DNA of 64,000 nt from Spirosoma agri. Its GTDB lineage: Bacteria; Bacteroidota; Bacteroidia; Cytophagales; Spirosomataceae. Below are positions 1 to 10,094 of the stretch, one piece after another (positions within the stretch are counted from its first letter, which is position 1; every line of letters begins with the position of its first letter). The stretch lies in contig NZ_JAAGNZ010000001.1 of assembly GCF_010747415.1 (NCBI RefSeq), positions 2,852,001 to 2,916,000 of the forward strand, read 5' to 3'. The notes under the pieces are model-generated. The model searched no databases. It was not told the DNA's origin and was given only the letters and a program-made list of their open reading frames with translations. Both the position numbers and the translations under genes were made by a program.

Positions 1-2457
1 GACGTTGGGTTCGATACCTATCACCACACCATGTTCGAGATGCTCGGCAACTGGTCGTTTGGGGATTATTTCAAAAAAGAAGCGATTCAATGGGCCTGGG
101 AACTGCTGACGGAAGTCTATAAGTTACCGAAAGATCGGCTCTATGTCTCTGTGTTTCAGGGAGATGAGAGAGATAACGTTCCATTCGATCAGGAAGCGTT
201 CGATCTCTGGAAGCCTATCGTCGGTGAAGATCGCATCATCTACGGCAACAAGAAGGATAACTTCTGGGAAATGGGCGATACGGGTCCCTGCGGCCCCTGT
301 TCGGAAATCCACGTTGACCTTCGTTCCGCCGAAGAAGTGGCCGAAAAACCCGGTAAGGAACTGGTAAACGCCGATCACCCGCAGGTTGTCGAAATCTGGA
401 ACCTGGTGTTCATGCAGTTCAACCGCAAGGCCGATAGTTCGCTGGAGCCACTGCCCGCCCGGCACGTCGATACGGGCATGGGTTTCGAGCGACTGTGCAT
501 GGCTATCCAGGGCAAAAAATCAAACTACGATACCGACGTTTTTTCGGGGACGATCCACGTTATCGAAGAATTGTCGGGTAAGCCATACGGCGGCACAATG
601 GCCGGAGCGCCGGACCGTTCATCGGATGTGGCTATGCGCGTCATTGCCGATCACATCCGGGCGGTATCCTTTGCGATTGCTGACGGGCTGGTGCCGTCGA
701 ACGCGAAGGCGGGTTACGTCATCCGGCGGATTTTGCGTCGGGCCATTAGGTACGGCTATTCGTATCTGAACCTGAACGAACCGTTCATGACCAAACTCGT
801 GCCGACGCTGGCGATGCAGTTTGCCGATGTGTTTCCCGAACTGAACGCCCAGCGTGATTTCGTGGCCACGGTCATTCGGGAGGAAGAAATCGCCTTCCTG
901 CGGACATTAGGATCGGGACTGGGTCGTCTCGATCAGATCATTGGTCAGTTGACAACCGATAGTAAGACTGAAATTCCGGGCGAAACCGTTTTTGAACTAA
1001 ACGATACGTTTGGCTTTCCCGCTGACCTAACTGCCCTGATCGCTCGCGAAAAAGGGCTGACCATCGATGAAGCTGGTTTTCAGAAATCGCTTCAGGAGCA
1101 GAAAACCCGTTCGCGCAAAGACGCAACGTCATCGGCTGGTGACTGGATTGAGCTGGCAGAGACCGATCAGGTTGAATTCGTTGGCTACGATCAACCGGAA
1201 GCGTATGCGCATATTGTGAAGTACCGAAAGATTCGCAATAAACAGGGGACCCAGGTGCAGATCGTGCTTGATAAAACGCCATTCTACGCGGAATCAGGTG
1301 GTCAAATCGGCGATACGGGTTTGTTGACGCTTTTCGTCGGTCCGGATCAGATCGGAACGCTGCCTGTGCTTGACACCAAGAAGGAGAATGATCTGACCAT
1401 TCATATTGTCGCTGATTCGGATGAAATCGATGATTTAATCGCTCAAACCGAATCAGTTTATGCGGCTATCAATACGGCCCGTCGTGGGTTGACAAGTAGT
1501 AACCATACGGCGACGCACCTGCTGCATTCGGCCTTGCGTGACGTACTGGGTCCACACATCGCACAGAAAGGATCGTATGTAGGTCCTGACGCTCTGCGAT
1601 TCGACTTCTCGCACTTCACGAAGGTTTCGGATGAGCAACTGGCGGAGGTAGAGCGTATCGTAAACGAGAAAATACGCGAAGACATTAAGCTGGACGAGAA
1701 GCGAAACGTGCCAATAGGGGAAGCGAAAGCCTTGGGTGCAACGGCCTTGTTCGGGGAGAAATATGGTGATTTTGTGCGCGTCATCACGTTCGATCCGAGT
1801 TATTCGGTCGAGCTTTGCGGGGGTACGCACGTTCCGGCAACCGGCCATATTGGTCTGTTCAAGTTCACGGGCGAAGGCTCCGTATCGACGGGTGTTCGGC
1901 GGATCGAAGCCAAAACGTCAGCCGGTGCGGAAGCCCTGGTGAACGAGCAGATGGCGCTTGTCAGCGAACTGAAAGAATTGCTGAAAGCGCCCAAAGATGT
2001 TGTGAAAGCTGTACAGTCGCTACTTGACGAACGGACGGCTTTGCAAAAACAGGTAGAAGCGTTGCAGAACGAGAAAGTACAGCAGTTGAAAAATCAGCTT
2101 CTTGATAAAGTTGAAACCATCAACCCGAATGGCGGACCGGGCCATTCGCGCTTGGTCGAGCGGGTCGACGTTCCGTCGGCTGATGCCCTCAAGCAACTGG
2201 CTTACGATCTGAAAGCGAAAGTCGATAACCTGGCTGTGGTGCTTGGCGCTGATATCAACGGAAAACCACAACTTGCCGTGATGCTACCCGATTCGCTGAT
2301 TCAGGGCAAGAACCTCAATGCGGGGCAGGTCGTGAAAGAACTGGCTAAACATATCAAAGGCGGTGGCGGTGGTCAGCCTTTCTTTGCAACCGCTGGCGGC
2401 ACCGATTCGTCGGGACTGGATGCGGCTCTGGCGCAGGGGAAAGAACTGCTGGGTTAG
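1..2457 (+). CDS. alaS: Alanyl-tRNA synthetase, 5' truncated by the window edge
   Basis: Cytoplasmic enzyme that charges tRNA(Ala) with alanine and hydrolyses mischarged Ser/Gly-tRNA(Ala). The frame is open from base 1 (DVGFDTYHHT precedes the first Met at 31), so the start lies upstream; about 818 residues are visible against roughly 870-880 for the full family, so only the first part of the catalytic domain is missing. Seen: class II core (FEMLGNWSFGDYFKKEA, DTGMGFERL), the tRNA-recognition region (YVIRRILRRA), the editing-domain zinc motif HTATHLLH, the downstream CGGTH motif, and the glycine-rich C-Ala end (KGGGGGQPFFATAGG). A 33-bp palindrome follows the stop within a few bases. Identity is certain. 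Confidence 0.98.
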   Translation, partial: DVGFDTYHHTMFEMLGNWSFGDYFKKEAIQWAWELLTEVYKLPKDRLYVSVFQGDERDNVPFDQEAFDLWKPIVGEDRIIYGNKKDNFWEMGDTGPCGPCSEIHVDLRSAEEVAEKPGKELVNADHPQVVEIWNLVFMQFNRKADSSLEPLPARHVDTGMGFERLCMAIQGKKSNYDTDVFSGTIHVIEELSGKPYGGTMAGAPDRSSDVAMRVIADHIRAVSFAIADGLVPSNAKAGYVIRRILRRAIRYGYSYLNLNEPFMTKLVPTLAMQFADVFPELNAQRDFVATVIREEEIAFLRTLGSGLGRLDQIIGQLTTDSKTEIPGETVFELNDTFGFPADLTALIAREKGLTIDEAGFQKSLQEQKTRSRKDATSSAGDWIELAETDQVEFVGYDQPEAYAHIVKYRKIRNKQGTQVQIVLDKTPFYAESGGQIGDTGLLTLFVGPDQIGTLPVLDTKKENDLTIHIVADSDEIDDLIAQTESVYAAINTARRGLTSSNHTATHLLHSALRDVLGPHIAQKGSYVGPDALRFDFSHFTKVSDEQLAEVERIVNEKIREDIKLDEKRNVPIGEAKALGATALFGEKYGDFVRVITFDPSYSVELCGGTHVPATGHIGLFKFTGEGSVSTGVRRIEAKTSAGAEALVNEQMALVSELKELLKAPKDVVKAVQSLLDERTALQKQVEALQNEKVQQLKNQLLDKVETINPNGGPGHSRLVERVDVPSADALKQLAYDLKAKVDNLAVVLGADINGKPQLAVMLPDSLIQGKNLNAGQVVKELAKHIKGGGGGQPFFATAGGTDSSGLDAALAQGKELLG

Positions 2458-2461
2458 GTAA

Positions 2462-2530
2462 ACAATTACAGTCAATAAAACATATGCCGTATCTCCAAGA
2501 TACGGCATATGTTTTATTGACTGTAATTGT
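2462..2530. repeat. 33-bp perfect inverted repeat with 3-nt loop
   Basis: Left arm 2462-2494 and right arm 2498-2530 are perfect reverse complements separated only by CCA. It starts 5 nt after the alaS stop and ends 35 nt before the next gene on the same strand. There is no T-run, so it is not a standard intrinsic terminator, although the RNA hairpin could still end or protect the alaS message. The tip, ATCTCC-AAGATA, recurs with one extra C in the palindrome at 11418-11495, while the outer arms are unrelated. Confidence 0.9.
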
Positions 2531-2565
2531 CAAAATTATAAGTCCCTATCACATCGATCTACATC

Positions 2566-3993
2566 ATGAAAAACTTTCTTCTTAACCTGCTTTTCCTGTT
2601 GGCAACCGCTGAAATGTCCATCGCTCAGAAGCAAACTGTCGATGTACTGATCAAATCGGGAAATCTAATCGACGTAAGAACCGGGACGATCCAGACGAAA
2701 AAACTAATCGCCACCCGCGGCAAGACCATCGTAGGCGTTTTCGATGAGTCGCGGCTCGCCGATTTTAAGGCGAAAACGGTCATTGATGCAACGGGGAAGT
2801 ATATTATTCCGGGTCTGTGGGATATGCACGTCCATTTTGGTGGGGGCGATACGCTTATCGAGGAGAATAAAAACCTGCTGCCTCTGTACATTGCGCACGG
2901 CATTACGGGCATTCGCGACGCAGCGGCCGACCTGAGTTCATCTGTTCTACAATGGCGTGAGCAGATTGCGAAAGGCGAGCTGGCCGGCCCTACGCTGTTT
3001 ACCTCCGGGCCTAAATTGGAAGGCTATAAATCGAGCTGGGTCGGTGATATTGAAGTCAGTACGAATGCTGAAGTTGACAAAATGCTCGACTCGCTACAGC
3101 GGATGAAGGTCGATTTTGTGAAGATCACCGACAACACTATTACGCCTGATATTTACCTCTACATCTTGCAGGAAGCCAAAAAACGGGGAATGAAAACCTC
3201 CGGGCATGTACCCTTTGCCCTCACGATGGATCAGGTTACGTCGGCAGGATTGGGATCGGTCGAGCATATGAGCTACGTGTTCAAAGCGGGGTCAACGCGG
3301 GATAAAGAAGTCGCCGAAAAGGTAAGGGCCGGGCAATTGACCGCTCGTCTGGCTTCGCCGATGGTCATGCAGAGTTTCGACGAAGCGACGGCCTTACCCG
3401 TCTACCGGCGTATGGCTAAAAACGGGACGTATGTGGTGCCAACGCTGAATATCAGCCGGACCATAGCGTTTCTGGATCAGGATAATCACCAGAACGATAC
3501 GTATCTGCAGTATATCGGTCCGGGTCTGAAGAATACGTATGCCTGGCGCGTCAATCGGGTAGCTAAAGACGGACCCGAGGCCATCGCCGAGCGGCACGCG
3601 GTGTACGAAAAAACGAGTGCCTTGCTGCCGTTGCTTCACAAGGCGGGCGTGACGATTATGGCCGGAACCGATGCTGGTTTTTTAAACTCGTACGTGTATC
3701 CGGGGCTTGGTCTACACCAGGAGCTTAGCTACTTCGTGAAAGCGGGCCTGACGCCCTTGCAGGCCCTACAGTCGGCCATTATTCCGGGACCGGAATTTCT
3801 ACGTAAATCGGATTTGTATGGGAGTATTGCCGCCGGAAAAAGTGCCGATATCCTGTTGCTCGACCGGAATCCCGTAGCCGCAATCGACGCTACCCAGGCG
3901 ATTAATACGGTCATTTTGCGGGGAACCGTGTACGACAGAAAGGCGTTGGATGGATTACTGTCCGAGGCTAAAAAGAAAGCCAGCAAGTACTAA
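2566..3993 (+). CDS. Secreted amidohydrolase family protein
   Basis: Predicted exported metal-dependent hydrolase of the amidohydrolase superfamily (imidazolonepropionase/prolidase-like branch); the substrate cannot be told from sequence. An N-terminal Sec signal peptide (hydrophobic FLLNLLFLLATA, likely cleavage after SIA) precedes the beta-sandwich segment. Metal ligands expected in the family are visible: HxH in DMHVHFGG (His88, His90), His in SGHVPF, His in VEHMSY and Asp in AGTDAG. The 475-residue length is normal. The stop codon overlaps the murI start (TAATG), so the two are translationally coupled, although a periplasmic hydrolase has no obvious role in racemisation. Family certain, reaction unknown. 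Confidence 0.9.
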   Translation: MKNFLLNLLFLLATAEMSIAQKQTVDVLIKSGNLIDVRTGTIQTKKLIATRGKTIVGVFDESRLADFKAKTVIDATGKYIIPGLWDMHVHFGGGDTLIEENKNLLPLYIAHGITGIRDAAADLSSSVLQWREQIAKGELAGPTLFTSGPKLEGYKSSWVGDIEVSTNAEVDKMLDSLQRMKVDFVKITDNTITPDIYLYILQEAKKRGMKTSGHVPFALTMDQVTSAGLGSVEHMSYVFKAGSTRDKEVAEKVRAGQLTARLASPMVMQSFDEATALPVYRRMAKNGTYVVPTLNISRTIAFLDQDNHQNDTYLQYIGPGLKNTYAWRVNRVAKDGPEAIAERHAVYEKTSALLPLLHKAGVTIMAGTDAGFLNSYVYPGLGLHQELSYFVKAGLTPLQALQSAIIPGPEFLRKSDLYGSIAAGKSADILLLDRNPVAAIDATQAINTVILRGTVYDRKALDGLLSEAKKKASKY

Positions 3994-4835
3994 TGAGTGT
4001 ATTGTCGCAACCAATCGGTGTATTTGATTCGGGTTATGGTGGCCTGACCGTGTTACGCGAACTCGTTCGCAAACTTCCCCAGTACGATTACGTTTATTTG
4101 GGCGACAACGCCCGAACCCCGTACGGCACACGCTCATTCGATACGGTGTATCACTACACGCTCGAATGTGTCAATCATCTGTTTGACAAGGGCTGTCGAT
4201 TGGTGATTCTGGCCTGTAATACCGCGTCAGCCAAAGCACTGCGCAATATTCAGCAACTCGATTTGCCCACGCTGGTGCCCGGACTGGATGGTCCGGATAG
4301 GCGCGTGCTGGGCGTAATCCGACCCACAACCGAAGTGATTGGCCATTATTCAACGAGTGGTCATGTCGGGATTCTGGCCACACGCGGAACCGTTACGTCC
4401 GAATCATACGTAGTGGAGATCGACAAGTTCTTTCCGGACTTGCAGGTTACGCAGGAAGCTTGCCCAATGTGGGTACCACTGGTCGAAAATGGCGAGTATG
4501 CCAGTCCGGGGGCCGACTACTTTGTCAACCAACACATTGACCGGTTGATGACCAAGTCGCCCGCCATTGACACGATCCTCCTAGCCTGTACGCACTACCC
4601 GTTGCTGATCGACAAAATAAGACAGTTTGCTCCCCCCAATACAACGATTTTAAGCCAGGGTGGTATTGTCGCCGACAGCCTGGCCGATTACTTGAATCGC
4701 CATCCGGAGATCGAAGGTCAATGCAGCCAACACGGTCGCCGGATGTTTCTGACCACCGATTCTACCGAAGACTTCGACCGGCAGGCCACCGTTTTTTACG
4801 GCGAATCCGTTCAATCGGTGCATCTGACCCTATAA
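3993..4835 (+). CDS. murI: Glutamate racemase
   Basis: Converts L-glutamate to D-glutamate for peptidoglycan precursors, in the cytoplasm, without a cofactor. The two catalytic cysteines lie in the expected motifs: Cys75 in VILACNTASA and Cys199 in ILLACTHYPLL. The N-terminal GVFDSGYGGLTVLREL and the LGDNARTPYG segment are diagnostic. At 280 residues it is family-sized. The start overlaps the amidohydrolase stop by one base, implying coupling within a two-gene operon. Confidence 0.97.
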   Translation: MSVLSQPIGVFDSGYGGLTVLRELVRKLPQYDYVYLGDNARTPYGTRSFDTVYHYTLECVNHLFDKGCRLVILACNTASAKALRNIQQLDLPTLVPGLDGPDRRVLGVIRPTTEVIGHYSTSGHVGILATRGTVTSESYVVEIDKFFPDLQVTQEACPMWVPLVENGEYASPGADYFVNQHIDRLMTKSPAIDTILLACTHYPLLIDKIRQFAPPNTTILSQGGIVADSLADYLNRHPEIEGQCSQHGRRMFLTTDSTEDFDRQATVFYGESVQSVHLTL

Positions 4836-4852
4836 CGCGGCCTGCCTTACGA

Positions 4853-5517
4853 TTATCCTACAGCCCGATTCAGGTAGGTCACCAACGGATGTAGGGTCGC
4901 AAAGCCATCGAGAACTTGTTTTGCCAGTGTCGGTTTGGTCAAAGCTGCATCGGTCAGGCTATGGGTTACCGTAAGGCTTTTGAGTTTTAAGTACTCGATG
5001 GCTGGATTATCGGCTGTGTACCCTTTGGGTGGACGTTTCAGGGCTCCGTCGCGGTTAAGCTCCCCAAAATAACCGGCGAAGGCCGGGGCTGTTAGCAAGC
5101 TCTCAAATTCGTCAAAATTGTAGTCAATTTCCTGACGGACAGTGGCCAGTACCGTAGCATCGGGCATGTACAGACCACCCGCGATAAAACTCCGACCTGG
5201 CTCCAGATTGAAATAGTATCCGGCCGATTCCAGTTTCTTTCCGCCTTTATTGAACCACGCTCCGAAATTGGTTTTGTAGGGCGACTTGTTGGCCGAAAAA
5301 CGAACATCCCGATTGATGCGAAAATGCAACCCTTGGGCTGCAAGGGCGTTTGGGCAATGGCCGGGTCGATGGTATTCAGCCCATCGATCAGTTGGCCGAT
5401 AAACCGGATGAAATCAGCACGGGCGGCTTCATAAGTCGTCCGATTTTCGTCGAACCAGACTTTATTATTATTGGCTTTCAGGTCACTCAGAAACGTCAGC
5501 GTGGCAGCTTGAAGCAT
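4853..5517 (-). pseudogene. DUF2461 family gene broken by a one-base frameshift
   Basis: A single DUF2461 protein (normally about 220 residues, function unknown) is split over two frames. The N-terminal part, starting ATG at 5517, reads MLQAATLTFLSDLKANNNKVWF to ...LQPKGCIF. The C-terminal part continues in another frame from about 5329 as HFRINRDVRFSANKSPYKTNF through FNLEPGRSFIAGGLYMPD. The two join smoothly as CIF|RINRDVRF if one C is added near 5319-5327, where TTCGC stands for an expected TTCCGC. No slippery heptamer is obvious, so programmed frameshifting is unlikely. It is either a recent pseudogene or a sequencing error. It converges with murI. Confidence 0.85.
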
Positions 5518-5634
5518 GGGAATTTACAGGTTGAAATGCGGATAAAAGTACGGATTTTAGGCGCAGGGTGAACAGAAAACCCAGCCAAGGGGCACATTTG
5601 ACCGCTTGTCGGCAGGACTCCTTTTTACCGGTAA

Positions 5635-7308
<1,674 letters not shown>

Positions 7309-7327
7309 GTGATAAAGATAAACTGGC

Positions 7328-7373
7328 AACTGGGTAATTGGGCGCAGAACCTGATTACCCAGTTTTCTTTTTA
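7328..7373 (+). terminator. Intrinsic terminator after the ABC-F gene
   Basis: Perfect 11-bp stem AACTGGGTAAT / ATTACCCAGTT (7328-7338 with 7354-7364), followed by a T-rich tract. Confidence 0.85.
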
Positions 7374-7427
7374 GACGATTGATTCGGATTGGTGTTATAG
7401 AGGAGCAAACAGTCATGCACCCTTTCT

Positions 7428-8777
7428 ATGCAATCATTCGACCTTATTGTTATCGGTACTGGATCGGCCGGTAAAACTGTAGCGGAAGCAGCCCGTGAAG
7501 CTGGAAAATCCGTTGCCATCATTGATAAGTTGCCCTTTGGTGGTACGTGCTCTCAGCGGGGATGCGATCCCAAAAAAATCTTGGTCGGTGCTGCTGAAAT
7601 CGTGGCCCGGTCGAGCCAACTGGTTGGGAAAGGGATTACGAGTTCGGCCACTATCAACTGGGCCGATCTGATCAACTATAAGAAAACATTCACCGAACCC
7701 ATTCCGGAGAACACCGAAAAGAAATTTGCCGATCAGGGCATTCACCTGTTTCATGGTGCGGCTACGTTCTTGTCCGAAACGACAATTCGGGTGGGTAACG
7801 ACGATCTACAGGCGAACCAGATCGTGATTGCAACCGGCCTACGCCCAAAGCCGCTGGACATTCCCGGCGAAGAACTCCTCACGGACAGTACCGGGTTCAT
7901 GGAACTGGCCGAGTTGCCTGAAGAGATCGTTATGATTGGCGGAGGTTACATCGCTTTCGAATTCGCGCACATTGCCGCCCGCGCTGGCGCTAAGGTAGTT
8001 ATTCTTCATCAGGGTAAACGACCACTGGAAGAGTTCGACGCCGATGTGGTGGCACTCTTGGTCAAAGCGATGCGCGCCATTGGTATTTTTATCGTGCTGG
8101 AAGCGAAAGTGACGGCTATTAAGGGAGAATCCGGTGCGTTGACCGTTCAGTATGAACGCGATGGATCGAACCATCAGGTATCAGCCAGGCTAGTCGTTCA
8201 TGCAGCAGGGCGGGTGGCTGATGTCGCTGAGTTGGATTTGGCGAAAGGGAACGTTGAGCTAACTAAAAAGGGCATAGCCGTGGATGAATACCTGCAAAGT
8301 GTATCGAACCCAGCGGTTTATGCCTGCGGAGATGTGGCTGATAAAGGACTGCCGCTCACGCCATTAGCCTCGTACGAAGGTAAGATCGTAGCCAGCAATA
8401 TCCTCAATGGAAACAACCGAACCTACGTTAATGATGCGGTGCCGTCAACCGTCTTTACGGTGCCTCCGCTGGCTTCAATCGGTTTAACCGAAGAACAGGC
8501 TACTAAGCAGGGACGCAAAATAAAGGTTCTCTTTCAGGAAACCACCGACTGGTATGTCAGTCAGCGCATTAACGAGCCATTTTCGGGATTTAAAACGCTG
8601 GTAGACGAAGAAACCGACCAGGTCATAGGGGCGCATCTGCTGGGTTCCGGCAATGAGGAAGTCATAAATCTGTTTGCGCTGGCGATGAAGCACCAGATTA
8701 CGGCCACCGCGCTGGGTCAGATGCTGTTTGCTTACCCGACTCACGCGTCAGATATGAAGTCGATGCTACCTGACTAG
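7428..8777 (+). CDS. FAD-dependent pyridine nucleotide-disulfide oxidoreductase
   Basis: Member of the glutathione reductase/dihydrolipoamide dehydrogenase/mercuric reductase-like class. Seen: N-terminal FAD-binding GTGSAGKTVAEAARE, redox-active disulfide GGTCSQRGCDPKK (Cys41, Cys46), NAD(P) Rossmann motif GGGYIAFEFAHIAARAG, and the second FAD motif VYACGDVADKG. The C-terminal active-site motif is unusual: canonical enzymes have His-Pro-x-x-Ser-Glu, whereas this one reads YPTHASD, so the usual His-Glu acid-base pair is absent or displaced. The physiological substrate is therefore open; not a confident lipoamide or glutathione reductase. Length (449) is normal. Confidence 0.9.
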   Translation: MQSFDLIVIGTGSAGKTVAEAAREAGKSVAIIDKLPFGGTCSQRGCDPKKILVGAAEIVARSSQLVGKGITSSATINWADLINYKKTFTEPIPENTEKKFADQGIHLFHGAATFLSETTIRVGNDDLQANQIVIATGLRPKPLDIPGEELLTDSTGFMELAELPEEIVMIGGGYIAFEFAHIAARAGAKVVILHQGKRPLEEFDADVVALLVKAMRAIGIFIVLEAKVTAIKGESGALTVQYERDGSNHQVSARLVVHAAGRVADVAELDLAKGNVELTKKGIAVDEYLQSVSNPAVYACGDVADKGLPLTPLASYEGKIVASNILNGNNRTYVNDAVPSTVFTVPPLASIGLTEEQATKQGRKIKVLFQETTDWYVSQRINEPFSGFKTLVDEETDQVIGAHLLGSGNEEVINLFALAMKHQITATALGQMLFAYPTHASDMKSMLPD

Positions 8778-8809
8778 ACCCTGAATGGGGTATTGCTCCT
8801 GATATAAAC

Positions 8810-9268
8810 TTACGAACGTGGCTCTTCGGTTTCTAGATTAACGGCAGTAGCCGGACAGTGGTCTGTTCCTGATCCGTCGACGAGTGTCGTTTCAAACGTA
8901 CTTGGGTTAGCCAGCGCTTTATGTATTGGGCAACGATCAGCTATTTCGAACAGTCGAATACGTTGTTCTTCGCTGAGATCGCCGTTAAGGATAAGCTTTG
9001 TGGAAAAAAGCGCCTGCTTCTGAGCGGGATCATACGTGTAGTCTACGTGCGCAACAACTGAATCGAGCGGTAATTCTTTACGGTCTGCGTACATGCGTAC
9101 TGTGATAACGGTGCAGGAAGCAAGCGCCCCGGCCAGTAGTTCGCCGGGGTGCATACCCCGATCCTGACCGCCTACGTCGTGCGGTTCGTCGACAACAATA
9201 ACCTGTGAACTGGTTGATAGGTGGGTTTCGTAGGATGTCCGTTCAATCCGGGCGGTAATGGTGGCCAT
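8810..9268 (-). CDS. OsmC family peroxide-detoxifying protein
   Basis: Thiol peroxidase family that reduces organic hydroperoxides. The two family cysteines are present, in LASCTVITVRMYADR and ADRCPIHKAL, with HPGELLAGALA before the first. Length 152 residues, typical. It lies downstream of pyrE on the same strand, separated by an inverted repeat, so co-transcription is uncertain. Whether it belongs to the OsmC, Ohr or YhfA branch cannot be settled by eye. Confidence 0.9.
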   Translation of the reverse strand: MATITARIERTSYETHLSTSSQVIVVDEPHDVGGQDRGMHPGELLAGALASCTVITVRMYADRKELPLDSVVAHVDYTYDPAQKQALFSTKLILNGDLSEEQRIRLFEIADRCPIHKALANPSTFETTLVDGSGTDHCPATAVNLETEEPRS

Positions 9269-9271
9269 AGT

Positions 9272-9338
9272 TGTGGTTTAGTTTGTGGTTTGTCGTGGCT
9301 TGATGCAGGCTATAAAAACAAACCACAAACTATAAACC
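9272..9338. repeat. Imperfect inverted repeat of GTTTGTGG-type words
   Basis: The left arm, about 9275-9292, reads GGTTTAGTTTGTGGTTTG and pairs with the right arm 9319-9338 (CAAACCACAAACTATAAACC) with one 2-nt bulge. It fills the pyrE-osmC gap and abuts the pyrE stop, so it could act as a terminator for pyrE. The arms are internally repetitive, and related words occur at 18135-18182. Confidence 0.7.
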
Positions 9339-9339
9339 A

Positions 9340-10026
9340 TTATTTTCCCCATTCGGCTGGATTTTCGCGCCAGGCAGCGAGCGAATCCAGCGCATCGGCT
9401 GAAATATAGTCGAGCGACTGGGCTTCTGCCAGTAACACATTATAATCGCTTAGACAGACCAGCGGCACATTCTTGCTGGCAAAATTCTGGGCCGCCAGTG
9501 GAAAATCATAGGTGAAAATGGCCGCCATGCCCAAAACCTCAGCTCCGGCACCCCGTAAGGCATCCACTACTTTGAGCGAACTACCGCCGGTCGAAATCAG
9601 GTCTTCAATGACGACGACCCGCTGTCCTGCCTCTAGATACCCTTCAATTTGTTTGCCCATACCGTGTGCTTTGGGCTCGGGCCGGACATAGCAATAGGGG
9701 AGGTCGAGCACATCTGCCACGAGAACACCCTGCGGAATCCCCGCCGTAGCGACACCGGCAATAACGTCGGCCGAAGGAAATTCCTGCCGAATCCGGTCTG
9801 CGAGGGCATTTTTAATAAACGTGCGTACTTCCGGATAGGCCAGCGTAACGCGATTGTCGCAGTAGATGGGCGATTTCCAGCCTGAACTCCAGGTAAATGG
9901 TGAATCGGGTTGTAACCGGACGGCCCGCACGGCAAGCAGGTGTCGTGCAACGGTCTGTTGAGTCGATAATGAATTCACAGGTGCAAGAAGTAATTGATTC
10001 AAAAGTAGGCCGCCGAACCCAGACAT
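9340..10026 (-). CDS. pyrE: Orotate phosphoribosyltransferase
   Basis: Transfers phosphoribose from PRPP to orotate, giving OMP in pyrimidine synthesis. The PRPP loop VVVIEDLISTGGSS, the orotate/PRPP contacts in SSGWKSPIYCDNR and the flexible-loop segment RPEPKAHGMG identify it. The ATG at 10026 gives 228 residues, with an A-rich upstream region typical of this phylum; an in-frame GTG at 9978 would give 212 residues, closer to the usual family length, so the start is ambiguous. Confidence 0.95.
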   Translation of the reverse strand: MSGFGGLLLNQLLLAPVNSLSTQQTVARHLLAVRAVRLQPDSPFTWSSGWKSPIYCDNRVTLAYPEVRTFIKNALADRIRQEFPSADVIAGVATAGIPQGVLVADVLDLPYCYVRPEPKAHGMGKQIEGYLEAGQRVVVIEDLISTGGSSLKVVDALRGAGAEVLGMAAIFTYDFPLAAQNFASKNVPLVCLSDYNVLLAEAQSLDYISADALDSLAAWRENPAEWGK

Positions 10027-10094
10027 TTTCTTTGCGGCTGAACCTACGCCCCAAAAGTAGTGGTGATTCGGCTTTTGAAAAAAAGGCGAGCCTT

